A stretch of DNA of 64,000 nt. Origin: Labyrinthula sp. Ha. Its lineage: Eukaryota; Sar; Bigyra; Labyrinthulida; Labyrinthulaceae. Below, in pieces: positions 33,893 to 43,403 of this stretch (position 1 is its first letter; every line of letters starts with the position of its first letter). A model generated the notes under the pieces. The model saw only the letters and a program-made list of their open reading frames with translations. It did not search any database and was not told the DNA's origin. The DNA lies in contig JAALGZ010000009.1 of NCBI GenBank assembly GCA_015227615.1, positions 868,001-932,000 on the forward strand, given 5' to 3'. The position numbers and the translations under genes were made by a program.

Positions 33893-35083
33893 TCAAACCC
33901 CGGGCAACACTCTAAAGTAAAAATCTTCACCCGGTAAACAAGACATGGGCACTTGGACTTTATAAGGTTCAGACCTGCCAGGAAGGTTTAACTCTACTTC
34001 CCCTCCAGGCTGAACATCTTGCGGACACTTTGCCTTCATGATTACTATTTTCTGAGCCCCTGGTCCAGATGGTCCACCCGCAGGTTGATCCGAAGAAGCC
34101 GCAGCGGCTGTATTTCCATTTCGTCGACTTGAATTATTGCGACTAGTTCTCTGATTTGAGGAATCCCCCGGTTCATCAGGTAACTGTATTCGCAATGTGT
34201 CTCCTGGTCTGTGCCCTCGGGGTACATAAACTACAAGATTACTTCTCCCAGGTGGAGATATAATCAACCTACTTTGAGGTCCAGCGCCCTCTGGAATAGT
34301 TATAGTGAGATACCCACGATCTCTGTCTTCAGTCCTTTCAATGCGAGGACCAATCTTTTTCCCTCTATGCAAGCTCTTTTGGCGTCCCAGGAGTTTCTTA
34401 ATAACAAATATTTTATCTCCTGAGTTAATCCCAACATCTACTAACGTTTGGCTTGTATCCAATAAACTCTTCCCTTTAAATATCAGATTCATCTCACTTG
34501 CTTCAATGTAAGAGTCGCTTAACTTAGCAATCGTGTTCTTTACCTCTATAATCGTCGTTTCGGGAAAATGGCTCAACTTATACACTCTTCCACTTGGAGT
34601 TTTGGCTTCAAAGTTTATCTCCTTCTCTTCTGCTGCCGGCTCTTCCTTTTCCTCATCCAGCTTTTCATCTGAATCCGTTCCTTCTGCAACTGATTTTTCA
34701 TCCTTTTCTACCTCTGTTGCCTTGATTAACTCCTTTGAAGACTCCACATTATTTTTATCCTCTTCGAGTAGAGGGGGTTCTTCATTTATCTCTTTCTGCA
34801 AAGTTTCTTCCCCCTTTGAGTCTCCACCATCCGGACTCTTTTCGCCTCTAACTGGTTCTGTTCCACTAAGTGCAGCGATCTCATCATCCACTTCTTTCTC
34901 AACCACCTCTGTCTCCTCATTTGTTAAAATTTGCCTCTCAACAGGTAAAAGTTGCTCTTCATTATCAACTGGGGTCTCCTCTAGCTTACCCAAAACAAAC
35001 ACCTCTTGAAGCTCGACTTCTGGTACAAGGGACTCCCTGTGCAGGTTCACAGGAACTTGTGTTTGATCCCCTTCAGTAGACAT
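33893..35083 (-). CDS. Ubiquitin-like-domain protein with acidic N-terminus and repeated C-terminal beta modules
   Basis: 396 residues. Residues 1-155 are a low-complexity, strongly acidic region (many Glu, Lys, Ser). A ubiquitin-like fold follows at about 156-235, with the INFEAKTPSGRVYKL strand, the TTIIEVKNTIAKL helix, MNLIFKGKSLLD and DKIFVIKKLL. It lacks the C-terminal Gly-Gly needed for conjugation, so it acts as an integral domain, not as a modifier. The C-terminal 140 residues contain two similar units with the pattern I-x-P-x-G, a spaced strand pair, V-x-V-P-R/M, and PG-(D/E)-x-L/F (first unit about 260-305, second about 345-394), joined by a Ser/Asn/Gly-rich linker. Role unknown; the layout suggests an adaptor. 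It is divergent from the TLC-like gene. Confidence 0.75.
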   Translation of the reverse strand: MSTEGDQTQVPVNLHRESLVPEVELQEVFVLGKLEETPVDNEEQLLPVERQILTNEETEVVEKEVDDEIAALSGTEPVRGEKSPDGGDSKGEETLQKEINEEPPLLEEDKNNVESSKELIKATEVEKDEKSVAEGTDSDEKLDEEKEEPAAEEKEINFEAKTPSGRVYKLSHFPETTIIEVKNTIAKLSDSYIEASEMNLIFKGKSLLDTSQTLVDVGINSGDKIFVIKKLLGRQKSLHRGKKIGPRIERTEDRDRGYLTITIPEGAGPQSRLIISPPGRSNLVVYVPRGHRPGDTLRIQLPDEPGDSSNQRTSRNNSSRRNGNTAAAASSDQPAGGPSGPGAQKIVIMKAKCPQDVQPGGEVELNLPGRSEPYKVQVPMSCLPGEDFYFRVLPGV

Positions 35084-35310
35084 GAATGATCCAATTTTTC
35101 TGTCTTTAACTCTTTTGCCGGTTTTTATCTTGTGTTTAACGGATATGGGAGTTTAGAACGTTTTCTATTGCGATGAGTTTTTGTCTGAAGTTGCGCTCTA
35201 TATTTCACTGTAATAAATAGAAGCAGGTGAAACGAAACCTTATCGTAGGTGCTTTTGCTTATGTATCATGGACCACACAAAGTGCCTACTATCTGTATGG
35301 TAAATATATC

Positions 35311-36291
35311 ATGATACTCGAAACAAAAGATCGATGCATGAGCTCAGTTGAAATTTTGGGTAAATCGCGTTTTCTGTTGCTAACGGATATCTGTTGCAAC
35401 TTACGAGTAAGCGTTAAGAACTGTGTAGCGGATTCTTGGCTGACGTATAAGAAACAAATATTAATGAGCAGTAACTCAAATTTATTATTAGAATATTTTG
35501 CATTATGCGTTGGTGTTCTTTTTCCTTTTCTTAACCGTATTCCAGCAGTTTTTCTATTTAAGAGATTTTTTGGCAAGGATTTGACAGACGAATCAAGAAC
35601 TCATAAACTTCAGATGCAGCTTCGTGGTCTTTTATCGCATATGTTTTTTTCTCTAGTATGCTTTATTTGGAATAAAAATAGCAGTGCAGAGCTTAATCAA
35701 CCCAAAACGTATGTTCCAGCTGATATAAACTTTTTACAACTACCAGCTCAACCCACAAACATTATCAGTTTATCTATAGCTATCCCATTCAAGATATTCG
35801 TTTTCTATGGTTTTGGAAATCTTTTATTTTTAATTTCTGAAGAAAGAGAATTATCGGATTTCCCTTTAATGCTACTTCATCATGTTATTGAGTTTGTTCT
35901 CTTAGCAGGTGCAGAACTACTTGGCCTCCAAACACTAGCGGTTAACATCCTATTGCTTCATCTCCTAACGGATATCACTATTGATCTGATGCTCCTAGTA
36001 CACGTGGCAGATATAAGCTATTCAACAAGTGGTTATCCGTTAACAGAAGTATTCTACGTAATAAACTTTTTTGCTTGGTTGTATTATAGATTATATTTAT
36101 TTCCTGTAGAAATAATATGGCCTTTAATAAACTTAAAAATGTTGAAAATAGAAGAAGCACTTGATATATTTGGAGTCTTAGTTATGCTTCTGTGTGCATT
36201 GTGTACTTTTCATGCGTTTTGGTTCTTCAAAATTTTTCGTAAAGGTGTTCGAATATTGTTTCTTGAAAAAGAAAAACCAAAAGAAGACTAA
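35311..36291 (+). CDS. Multi-pass membrane protein with TLC-like (TRAM/LAG1/CLN8) features
   Basis: 326 residues from the first ATG at 35311; the frame is open for 28 more codons upstream, so the start is uncertain. Six or seven hydrophobic segments are present. Residues about 190-290 have the pattern of a TLC domain: LMLLHHVIEFVLL, then LLLHLLTDITIDLMLLVHVADI (the position of the family's LHDxSDxxLE motif), then FFAWLYYRLYLFPVEIIW (the F-x(4)-R-x(4)-P element). TLC proteins include ceramide synthases and lipid-trafficking or -sensing proteins of the ER. The two adjacent histidines of ceramide synthases are partly present (HH), but their Asp-rich Lag1 motif is not obvious, so catalysis is not claimed. 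The tail is basic (KKEKPKED-like), compatible with ER retrieval. It converges on the next gene, 32 bp between stops. Confidence 0.55.
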   Translation: MILETKDRCMSSVEILGKSRFLLLTDICCNLRVSVKNCVADSWLTYKKQILMSSNSNLLLEYFALCVGVLFPFLNRIPAVFLFKRFFGKDLTDESRTHKLQMQLRGLLSHMFFSLVCFIWNKNSSAELNQPKTYVPADINFLQLPAQPTNIISLSIAIPFKIFVFYGFGNLLFLISEERELSDFPLMLLHHVIEFVLLAGAELLGLQTLAVNILLLHLLTDITIDLMLLVHVADISYSTSGYPLTEVFYVINFFAWLYYRLYLFPVEIIWPLINLKMLKIEEALDIFGVLVMLLCALCTFHAFWFFKIFRKGVRILFLEKEKPKED

Positions 36292-36323
36292 GAAAGAAAA
36301 TATTATTACAATTATTCAAAACT

Positions 36324-37049
36324 CTACCATAGCTTTTTTCTCTGATTATTCTTCTTATCCATATACTTCCCCATCTCTTTCCTAGCGTTTCCTGATTTAC
36401 TCGCAATAAACTTCGCTTTAGGTTGTACTGGTTTCTTAGCAGCAAATTTAGCTTTTGGTGGTGGATTAGGTAATTTTTCTGTTTCCTTTGGCTCAACTCT
36501 TTTTTTCTCTGCTTGTTTAAAAGGATTATTCTTCACACCAACTCCTCCTCCGTTCCCTTTTCCTTCTTCTTTCTTATCTCGATTTTCTTGCAGCTTTTTC
36601 AAAAACATATCGTCAACAGGTAAATTGAGTTCATGCTTATGCTTTCTCTTTTTATACTTTGCAATGAAAGCTCTCCATTTATCTTCATCAAACTCGCCTT
36701 CCACAAGGGCATTGTATTCTTCTATTTCTTTCAAACTATCTTCAACTGTCATATCATTAGCCCTTTGATACTCTGTCGCAAACTCGTTGTCCCAATGAAC
36801 ATTTGTCTCATTCTTTATATTTACTTTATCTTCCACTTTCCACCAGTTTGTTCTTCCGTTTATTTGTTCTTGTTGTTGTCGAACTCCAGTGACAACAGAA
36901 GCAAGTTGTTCGTTCAGCGTCTGATCAGGTACATATTCTTGCAATGTCATGTCTCGAAATGATTTAGAGCATTTAGGACAATGACTTGGGGCAGGAGGGG
37001 CAACTCCAGTTCCACAAAAAGGACACGCAAGAAGTGTTTCTTCGTTCAT
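36324..37049 (-). CDS. Zinc-ribbon protein with long basic tail (241 aa)
   Basis: I do not recognise the family. Residues 9-27 form a four-cysteine knuckle, CPFCGTGVAPPAPSHCPKC, typical of a treble-clef or rubredoxin-like zinc ribbon. The middle (about 60-150) is charged and helical with several tryptophans (TNWWKVED, VHWDNEFATEYQRAND, EDKWRAFIAKYKKRKHKHELNL). The last 90 residues are low-complexity Lys/Pro/Gly with repeated K-A-K-F units and end QRKKLW. Such a tail often contacts RNA or chromatin, but that is inference. It lies 267 bp downstream of the O-GlcNAc-transferase-like gene on the same strand. Confidence 0.7.
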   Translation of the reverse strand: MNEETLLACPFCGTGVAPPAPSHCPKCSKSFRDMTLQEYVPDQTLNEQLASVVTGVRQQQEQINGRTNWWKVEDKVNIKNETNVHWDNEFATEYQRANDMTVEDSLKEIEEYNALVEGEFDEDKWRAFIAKYKKRKHKHELNLPVDDMFLKKLQENRDKKEEGKGNGGGVGVKNNPFKQAEKKRVEPKETEKLPNPPPKAKFAAKKPVQPKAKFIASKSGNARKEMGKYMDKKNNQRKKLW

Positions 37050-37316
37050 GTGTTCAGCAGTTTATGTAATGTTTTTCAAGTATTCTGCATCAAACATGAT
37101 TGGATGAATTGACCAATCATATTGTGAGGAATACTGTACAGAAAGTTGGGAGTTGGAATTCGGAACAAGTATAACCTATAATAAAAGAAACATAAACAGC
37201 ACTAATGCTTCTTGGAAAAACTTTGCATAAATTAAGAAAAGGGAATAGAAAGGTATAGGACTTTCCAGTGAAGAGATGTAGATTGTACAACATGAATTTG
37301 CAGAACAACGCTTATC

Positions 37317-39773
37317 CTAGAGTAAAATATGAAACCTTTGTTCATAGAGTTCATGAAGATCCAACGCAACCTCACTTGCTTGCTCCAAAAAATTCACTAA
37401 GAATTCTGTATTAAACAAGTTTGTATTTTCCAATGATTCAAATCTTTTTCTAACAAAGTCATATAGTGCCTCATTTGTGGCTAAGGTGATAGCCATATTA
37501 ACATAATCTCGTTCATCAAATGTTGCCAGAATTTCATATAAGACAGCATCAAATGCAAGAAGCAATGATGAAACAACTCTTGAAGGGAAACTTTTACCAT
37601 TTCGCACAGTAAGAATTGGAACACCTGAAAAAATAGTATCTGCAGCAGTACTATGGGCATTATAAATTAGTGAATCCAGAAAGAGATGACAGCTTGTAAC
37701 TCGTTTTAAATGCTCCTTTTTCGGCAAGCGCTCTACAAAAATAACTCTTTCTTCTGGTAAACTTAATCCATTGAACTCGAAAAAGCGCAGAATATTTTTC
37801 TTGACAATCGCTGCAGCTCTTTTTCTACTGGGTTCAACTAAATGTAGAACAGAATTCGGTACTTTTAGTAAAATTTCAACAAATAATTTCAAGGTCTTTG
37901 AGCCTAATTTATCATTCTTGTTATAATTGCAAAAAACAAAAGCATTATTTAACTCACAAGTATTTTTTTCTATTTTTTCTGAGTAATAATTTAATTGGTA
38001 AGTAAAACTTTTAGGAACAAATATTATTTTTTCTGTGTAAAAATTTGTTTCATCAAGTTTAATCACAGTTGAATCAGCAAAAAGATAATCAATTTCAGGT
38101 ACTCCACTTGTGCCAGGAAATACAAGAAAACTAATTATAACCTTTGCAGGTTTTGAACGAACTAAATTTATTCTTTGTCCTCGTGTATGTACCTGAAGAT
38201 CAAGAAGAACATCAATTTCTAACTCCTCTTTTAAAAACTCAAATAGTTTTGAGTCGTCAAAAGAACTAACCGAATATGAAAAAGTTATCTTCAATTCTTT
38301 TTCTTTCTTTTCCATTGTAGATCTTAATCCTGGTTCAAGAATAGTCCCAAGATTTATCAAGTAGGGATTAAATTTGTCGTAATTATGCTTGTTAAATGCA
38401 CCATGAACCATATATGAAGTAGGATGATTACCATAATCAAAACTCATATAAGCTAGATTGACTCCAGATGCTTTTTGTTTATTTTCCAGTTTGCCTGTAA
38501 AAGAGAAGGGAATATATGTTTCTGAACAGAGTGCGGCAATTTCCTTCCTGTACTCTAAATCGACATCAACAAGAAAACTATCAAATGGTGGATGAATACA
38601 CTTTTCCATCATGCTCAAATTATTTCTTCTACCCAATATTCTTTCTTTTACCATATTAGTAAATAAAGAAACATCAGCTTCAAGATCGAGTACTAGAGAA
38701 GAAGAAACTTTAATGAGAATTTTCGTACCAATAACTTGCAGATCCCTGTTTCGTTCTTGAAGAAAAGCTGTATCAGTTCCATCCAGTCCCTTCAAGACTT
38801 CTAGTGCTTTATTTCCATCTCCCAGTTCCATCAACAATTGAGCATAATTCATTCTAGACATAAATTCCATTCTTGTTTTCCTCTCTCCATTTGGCGTTTT
38901 TCTCAGATACTCCATTAAGACTTCGTACTCTTTTTCCGCATTGCTTAATCTCTGCTGTTCGTGAATAAGCGCAACTAAATTTACTCTCGCTTCTAACCCA
39001 TTTGGTTCTTCTTTTAGAGACCGTTTATAAAATTTCTCTGCGTTTTTATTATGATTTAACCGTTTGTAAGAAACAGCTATGTTAAAATAAATTTTGTCTC
39101 TAATGAAGTTTGGATGCAATTTAAGCGCCTCGTTGTAAATGGATATTGCTTCAGCATATTTTGTACTGTAATGAAGAATAAGACCATGTAAATTGAACAA
39201 TTCAGGTGTTTGAAGGTTTGGATGTGCTGTTGCTATTGAGTAAGCAGGAGAAATTAGATCAAGCGCTAGAGCAAAGTTTTTTTCATTATAAAAAAACTTT
39301 GCTAGATTTGCACGTGAAAGCACTTGAGATTTAACTGATGTGATGGAGTTATCTGTAAAAAGTTCAGAAGTTACATACGAATATAAAAAATTTTCAAAGA
39401 TTGAGTTACTTGATCGCAGTGAAGATAATTTTCCAAGAAATCGAAAGAGATCAGAGGAGTCTAAGCCTTCGAATGAACATAATATCTTTGAATCTCTCAA
39501 ATTTTTTAAAATAGCATGGATATTTTTGCTATAAAGTAAAGAATTTATATCGTTGAGGTTAATTCTAGTGTTTAGTGACTGTCTACACGGATCGAGGACA
39601 GAGATGATTTCAGAGGTGCAATGGTCAACTATTTCCTTAGCTATCAGAGCCGAATCAGATAAGTCAAAATCTAAACATTTGCAAATAAATGGTTTATCAA
39701 TTTCTTTTTGATATGAAGCCTTAAAAAGAATGAAATGCACAAAGAAAGAAAGAATAGAGAAACTTGCTTTCAT
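37317..39773 (-). CDS. O-GlcNAc transferase/SPINDLY-family (GT41) glycosyltransferase with a signal peptide
   Basis: 818 residues. Tetratricopeptide repeats at about 165-300 (LFNLHGLILHYSTKYAEAI, IYFNIAVSYKRLNHNKNAEKFY, ARVNLVALIHEQQR) precede a GT41 catalytic region from about 430 to 790. There, NLAYMSFDYGNHPTSYMVHG matches the RVGYVSSDFxNHPTxHL block, VFPGTSGVPEIDYLFAD matches YPGTSGxxxxDY, FCNYNKNDKLGSKTL and VPNSVLHLVEP match the UDP-sugar half, and LDSLIYNAHSTAADTIFSGVPILT matches the C-terminal signature. Family members move GlcNAc or fucose to Ser/Thr in cytosol and nucleus. Here the first 20 residues are a clear secretory signal (KASFSILSFFVHFILFKA) followed by a Cys-containing segment, so the enzyme should enter the ER lumen. 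That is unusual for GT41. The frame is uninterrupted from the ATG at 39773. Confidence 0.88.
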   Translation of the reverse strand: MKASFSILSFFVHFILFKASYQKEIDKPFICKCLDFDLSDSALIAKEIVDHCTSEIISVLDPCRQSLNTRINLNDINSLLYSKNIHAILKNLRDSKILCSFEGLDSSDLFRFLGKLSSLRSSNSIFENFLYSYVTSELFTDNSITSVKSQVLSRANLAKFFYNEKNFALALDLISPAYSIATAHPNLQTPELFNLHGLILHYSTKYAEAISIYNEALKLHPNFIRDKIYFNIAVSYKRLNHNKNAEKFYKRSLKEEPNGLEARVNLVALIHEQQRLSNAEKEYEVLMEYLRKTPNGERKTRMEFMSRMNYAQLLMELGDGNKALEVLKGLDGTDTAFLQERNRDLQVIGTKILIKVSSSLVLDLEADVSLFTNMVKERILGRRNNLSMMEKCIHPPFDSFLVDVDLEYRKEIAALCSETYIPFSFTGKLENKQKASGVNLAYMSFDYGNHPTSYMVHGAFNKHNYDKFNPYLINLGTILEPGLRSTMEKKEKELKITFSYSVSSFDDSKLFEFLKEELEIDVLLDLQVHTRGQRINLVRSKPAKVIISFLVFPGTSGVPEIDYLFADSTVIKLDETNFYTEKIIFVPKSFTYQLNYYSEKIEKNTCELNNAFVFCNYNKNDKLGSKTLKLFVEILLKVPNSVLHLVEPSRKRAAAIVKKNILRFFEFNGLSLPEERVIFVERLPKKEHLKRVTSCHLFLDSLIYNAHSTAADTIFSGVPILTVRNGKSFPSRVVSSLLLAFDAVLYEILATFDERDYVNMAITLATNEALYDFVRKRFESLENTNLFNTEFLVNFLEQASEVALDLHELYEQRFHILL

Positions 39774-41180
39774 ATCATTTTTCCTAAGTACTAGGGTAAT
39801 CCAACATCGCTTTTTTCAAAAGCCCATTTAAGACATTGTACGAAACCAACATAACGCCAATAAGAACCAAATTATATTTGCATAGCGGAATAGTTTAATA
39901 TATAACGTTCTGGGAAATTTCAAATATACTGAACGTAATTGCTTCGCCTAAAATGTAAGAGAAAACGAATCTGTGGAGATATATGTGTATATCAACTTGA
40001 AAAAAAAGAGTATAGATTTTCTTTTTTATTTTATATCACGAAGGCAACATCTGCAGACAGTTTTATAACAATTCTAACTTAAATTCCCCAAAGCATTATT
40101 TTAATATAAAATATTTTAAATTCTTGAGATATTTGTTACTGCCGCCGCCATTTTCATTCTAAAACTTTAGCTTGGCCACTTATCTTACTGAATAGTTGAA
40201 CACTATTGGCAACGAAAAATAATTAAATAGTAGAATAAATGACTTTAAACCATACATTGTGTTATAGTTATTTACCATAATTTCTCTATATTATTTTCTA
40301 TTTTCAGAACTGATTTCTCCGAGCGATTTCTACTACCCCTTGTAATTATTCTCCAACTAGTCTTGGTGTGAAAACATAAGAAGATCACATCCATTATCTT
40401 GCATATACCAAAAGAATAGCTTTGAAGTAATTCATATATTGTAGCTGCTCATTTAGACACATGTTAATGACGTAGTTACATATTTCTGCATAGATGCAAG
40501 ACTAACATTAAGATGTTGAAAACAGACGATAACTTAAGCTTAGATGCACAGGGTATAGATCCGAGCAAACACGGGACCACATGATATGAGTTATCTACGC
40601 ACTATAGGAGTGAAAAAGTACAAAGTATAACTCTTTCAACAGCAACGAATCAAACTCTCGTTAACCTGTCTGAAGTCTAAATGAAAGGAAGTGTGATTTG
40701 TATTCCAGTGCATGCACTCTTAACTACTAAGACAATTGATTGGTTAGTCTTACTTCTTCGAGGTAGTTGCAATAATGACTTCATCTCTGAATTTTCCCTA
40801 TATGTACCAAAGTAGCAAATTCTTAACATCCAAAAAGTAGTTAGAATTAAGTGGACAAGAGCAGGTACCCTTCGACTGGAGCACATGAATAAAGTGACGA
40901 GTGATATAGATACCATTTGGGGTCATAGACGGCAAACTGCTATGAAGAGCGCAAGCTAATGTACCCGCGTCTTGTATACTTATTTAGATTAAATTCCTCT
41001 AATGAACAATTCGTTAAGTATCGTACAGATAACTCAAGGCAACAGAGTAAGAGCTGTATACAATAGGTTTTTCATGCAAGTAAGCGTCGGACTTGACAAA
41101 ATATATGTATAATTTTTTGATATTCATTTTGAAACTAATTATCTATGAGAGAATTATTGTTCTTATTCGTATGAAACTAC
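39774..41180. other. Gene-poor AT-rich region
   Basis: Upstream of the GT41-like gene; no credible gene or RNA seen. A 79-codon frame (40677-40916 minus) has no motif. Confidence 0.45.
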
Positions 41181-41285
41181 TTTGATTTGATTCTGATAAC
41201 TATTTGATTGCCAATAATTAACCAGAATGCTTGGGGAGCTATCAGAATCAACCAAAAGAAAAATTATTAGCAATGAAATATTTCG
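41181..41285. mobile_element. Fragment of the MITE family
   Basis: The segment with TGATTTGATTCTGATAAC, AATTAACCAGAATG and TATCAGAATCAACCA follows the right arm of the copy at 42916-43393 (AATCAACCAAAATGG, TATCAGAATCAATCA). The ends are not preserved. A second eroded piece with CTGCCACCATATCAGAACC near 41752 recalls the middle of the family. Confidence 0.4.
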
Positions 41286-42915
41286 ATATAGTGTAAGGAA
41301 GTCTAATACGATCCCTACTCATACTCAAGTCGCAAATACTCAAATTTCTAACGTACTCGAAGTTAAGTAAACTATGTTTGTTTATACCTTCACCTTTTCG
41401 TTGCTTAGTTTTTATTAGTTTAGTCTGGGTTTGACTCAGTCTCTAAAAATACTGCATTCTAATTCTGCCGTCCGTCCATTAGTAATTGATGAGATATCAG
41501 AACAACACATACTGCAAAAGTATTGCGGGGAAATTTTAGGTGTCAATTACTAAATATAGGTATTTGTTGAGAAGAAGTTTTTAAAACCCAAATGATTTTA
41601 TGAAGAATTTGGAGTCTGAAAACTTTTTTTCGGAATTTAATGGTCCTCAGATGACATTTGATCACTTTTATTTTTCATAATACCTCAAATAATGTTTAGA
41701 GTATATTTTGTAAGAGGCGACCCACCCAGCTATTTTTTTTCATTCTGCCACCATATCAGAACCATGGCAAAAGCCTCGGATATCCTAGGAATATTAAGTG
41801 AATAAGTGAGATCTGAGACATATTTCCCAGGAACGAACGTTGTCGCCGATATAATTAATGAAACAGAATTTTCCTATCTTAAGCCGAGTAAGCCTTTATC
41901 AAAAGGCTGATATCATACTATCCTGATACTATTATTAACCAAATTCCTAGTAACTCACTAGGTAAGATTATGCTTCGAAAGGAACGAGAACATGGGTTGA
42001 AATACCATGGAGTGGGGGAGAATAATAGTATGATTACAGAATAATATAAAAATGTGACAAAAGTAAATAAATATTAAAAACCTAAATTTTTAAACTATTA
42101 AAAATGAACTATACTGTCAATACATGAAATGAGAAAGATGATAATCTCAAAACTTACTGAAAGTGGCTTTGAAGACTATAGCAACATTCAAAGCGAACTC
42201 TAAACCCTCAAAACTTGTTTGATATGTTTTACTAATATCTAACTGTACCCCTAGTGATAAAGCAAACAGAAAACGAAAAGCTTTCGTTTGAAAGTTGTTT
42301 ACATCTAGGCTCACCTCATCGCCTTGGCGACATGTTCTGTTCAAGCAGATGACAAGGAAATGGATTTTAGTAGAAACAAAATTTAAAAAATGTTAATCAA
42401 TCTACGCATATCAACAACACTCTGTACCATTTAAAAAAAGTGCGATCACAACTGCGATTTTTACTTCAATAATAAAACTTACTGTCGCTGAATACAACTA
42501 AGAGCCCCTAAAGTTCAAATACGACCTTGTAGTATTCGGAGTGTGAATTACCTCAAGCTTAATAAGAAACGCATCATTTGCTATGGTAAGAATCTTTGTT
42601 GATTCTTATTAAACTGAGGGAATGAGGATTTGAACCTAAACAGTATGCTTGTTTGAATCTGAGAGCTGTTCCTACACAAATGGAATAAAACATATTCACA
42701 CTTACTCTGATACACAGTTTTAAGACTTTTGTTATGTCCCTTTTAGTGTTGAACAAGGAACAAGTCAGTAAGAACGTGTATGCATTAGCTGAAAACATGT
42801 GCTTAAGTTTCCTTAGTTCTACATTTTTACTTAAATATGTCTTCTTTTATAGAAGATAGGACAAACTACCTTACCATATTCTAGCGGGTATATGAGAAAG
42901 TACTGAGGTAGCATT
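41286..42915. other. Gene-poor AT-rich region
   Basis: No credible gene. A 65-codon minus-strand frame at 42147-42344 is hydrophobic and unclassified. A B-box-like GGTTCAAATCC (minus strand, near 42625) is not part of a foldable tRNA. Confidence 0.4.
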
Positions 42916-43393
42916 AGGGGTCGGATTTGATAAAAATATCAATGATTATTTGATAATCATTTTGACTGTTATTTTCATTTAAGGAATTGGGAGTTCGATT
43001 TTTATCAAATGATTCTGATTTTATTTCGATTATCAGTTGTTTATTAAAATACAGGATGGCTATCCAACCCTGTTTTGATAGCCCGAAAATTTCTTACTTA
43101 GTTTCTGCCACCGTATGAAAGCCCTTAAGAATTAGCCACATAACATGGCAATATCCCAATAACTGTAGTAGTTGGGCCATGTGGCAAATTTTTTGAAGCT
43201 TTGTGTACGGTGCACAAAGTGAAAACTATTTTTGGCTCTTTAGCCCAGGGCTATGTCACGCAGTCTTGTATTGATACTCAATTGATTAACAACAATCAAC
43301 CAAAATGGTTGGTCAATTATCAGAATCAATCAATAAGAAGAATATAGGAAAAAATTTTATTGATAAATAATCAAGAAATCAAATCCGACCCCT
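42916..43393. mobile_element. Non-autonomous DNA transposon (MITE), 478 bp, 16-bp TIRs, 10-bp target duplication
   Basis: Both ends read AGGGGTCGGATTTGAT inward, a perfect 16-bp terminal inverted repeat, and the element is flanked by the direct repeat AGGTAGCATT (42906-42915 and 43394-43403). There is no coding capacity. Subterminal regions are rich in TGATAATCA-type palindromes. A target duplication of 9-11 bp is typical of Mutator-like (MULE) elements, so a MULE-derived MITE is the best guess. A second copy of almost the same length lies at 50298-50776 in the opposite orientation; shorter pieces occur at 31470 and 41181. The intact TIRs and duplication suggest this is the youngest copy here. 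Confidence 0.85.
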
Positions 43394-43403
43394 AGGTAGC
43401 ATT

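Noticed and set aside
42600-42680. tRNA-like sequence on the minus strand (GGTTCAAATCC B box)
   Set aside because: The T-loop string is perfect, but the T stem has a mismatch, there is no D arm or A box at the right distance, and no acceptor stem can be formed.
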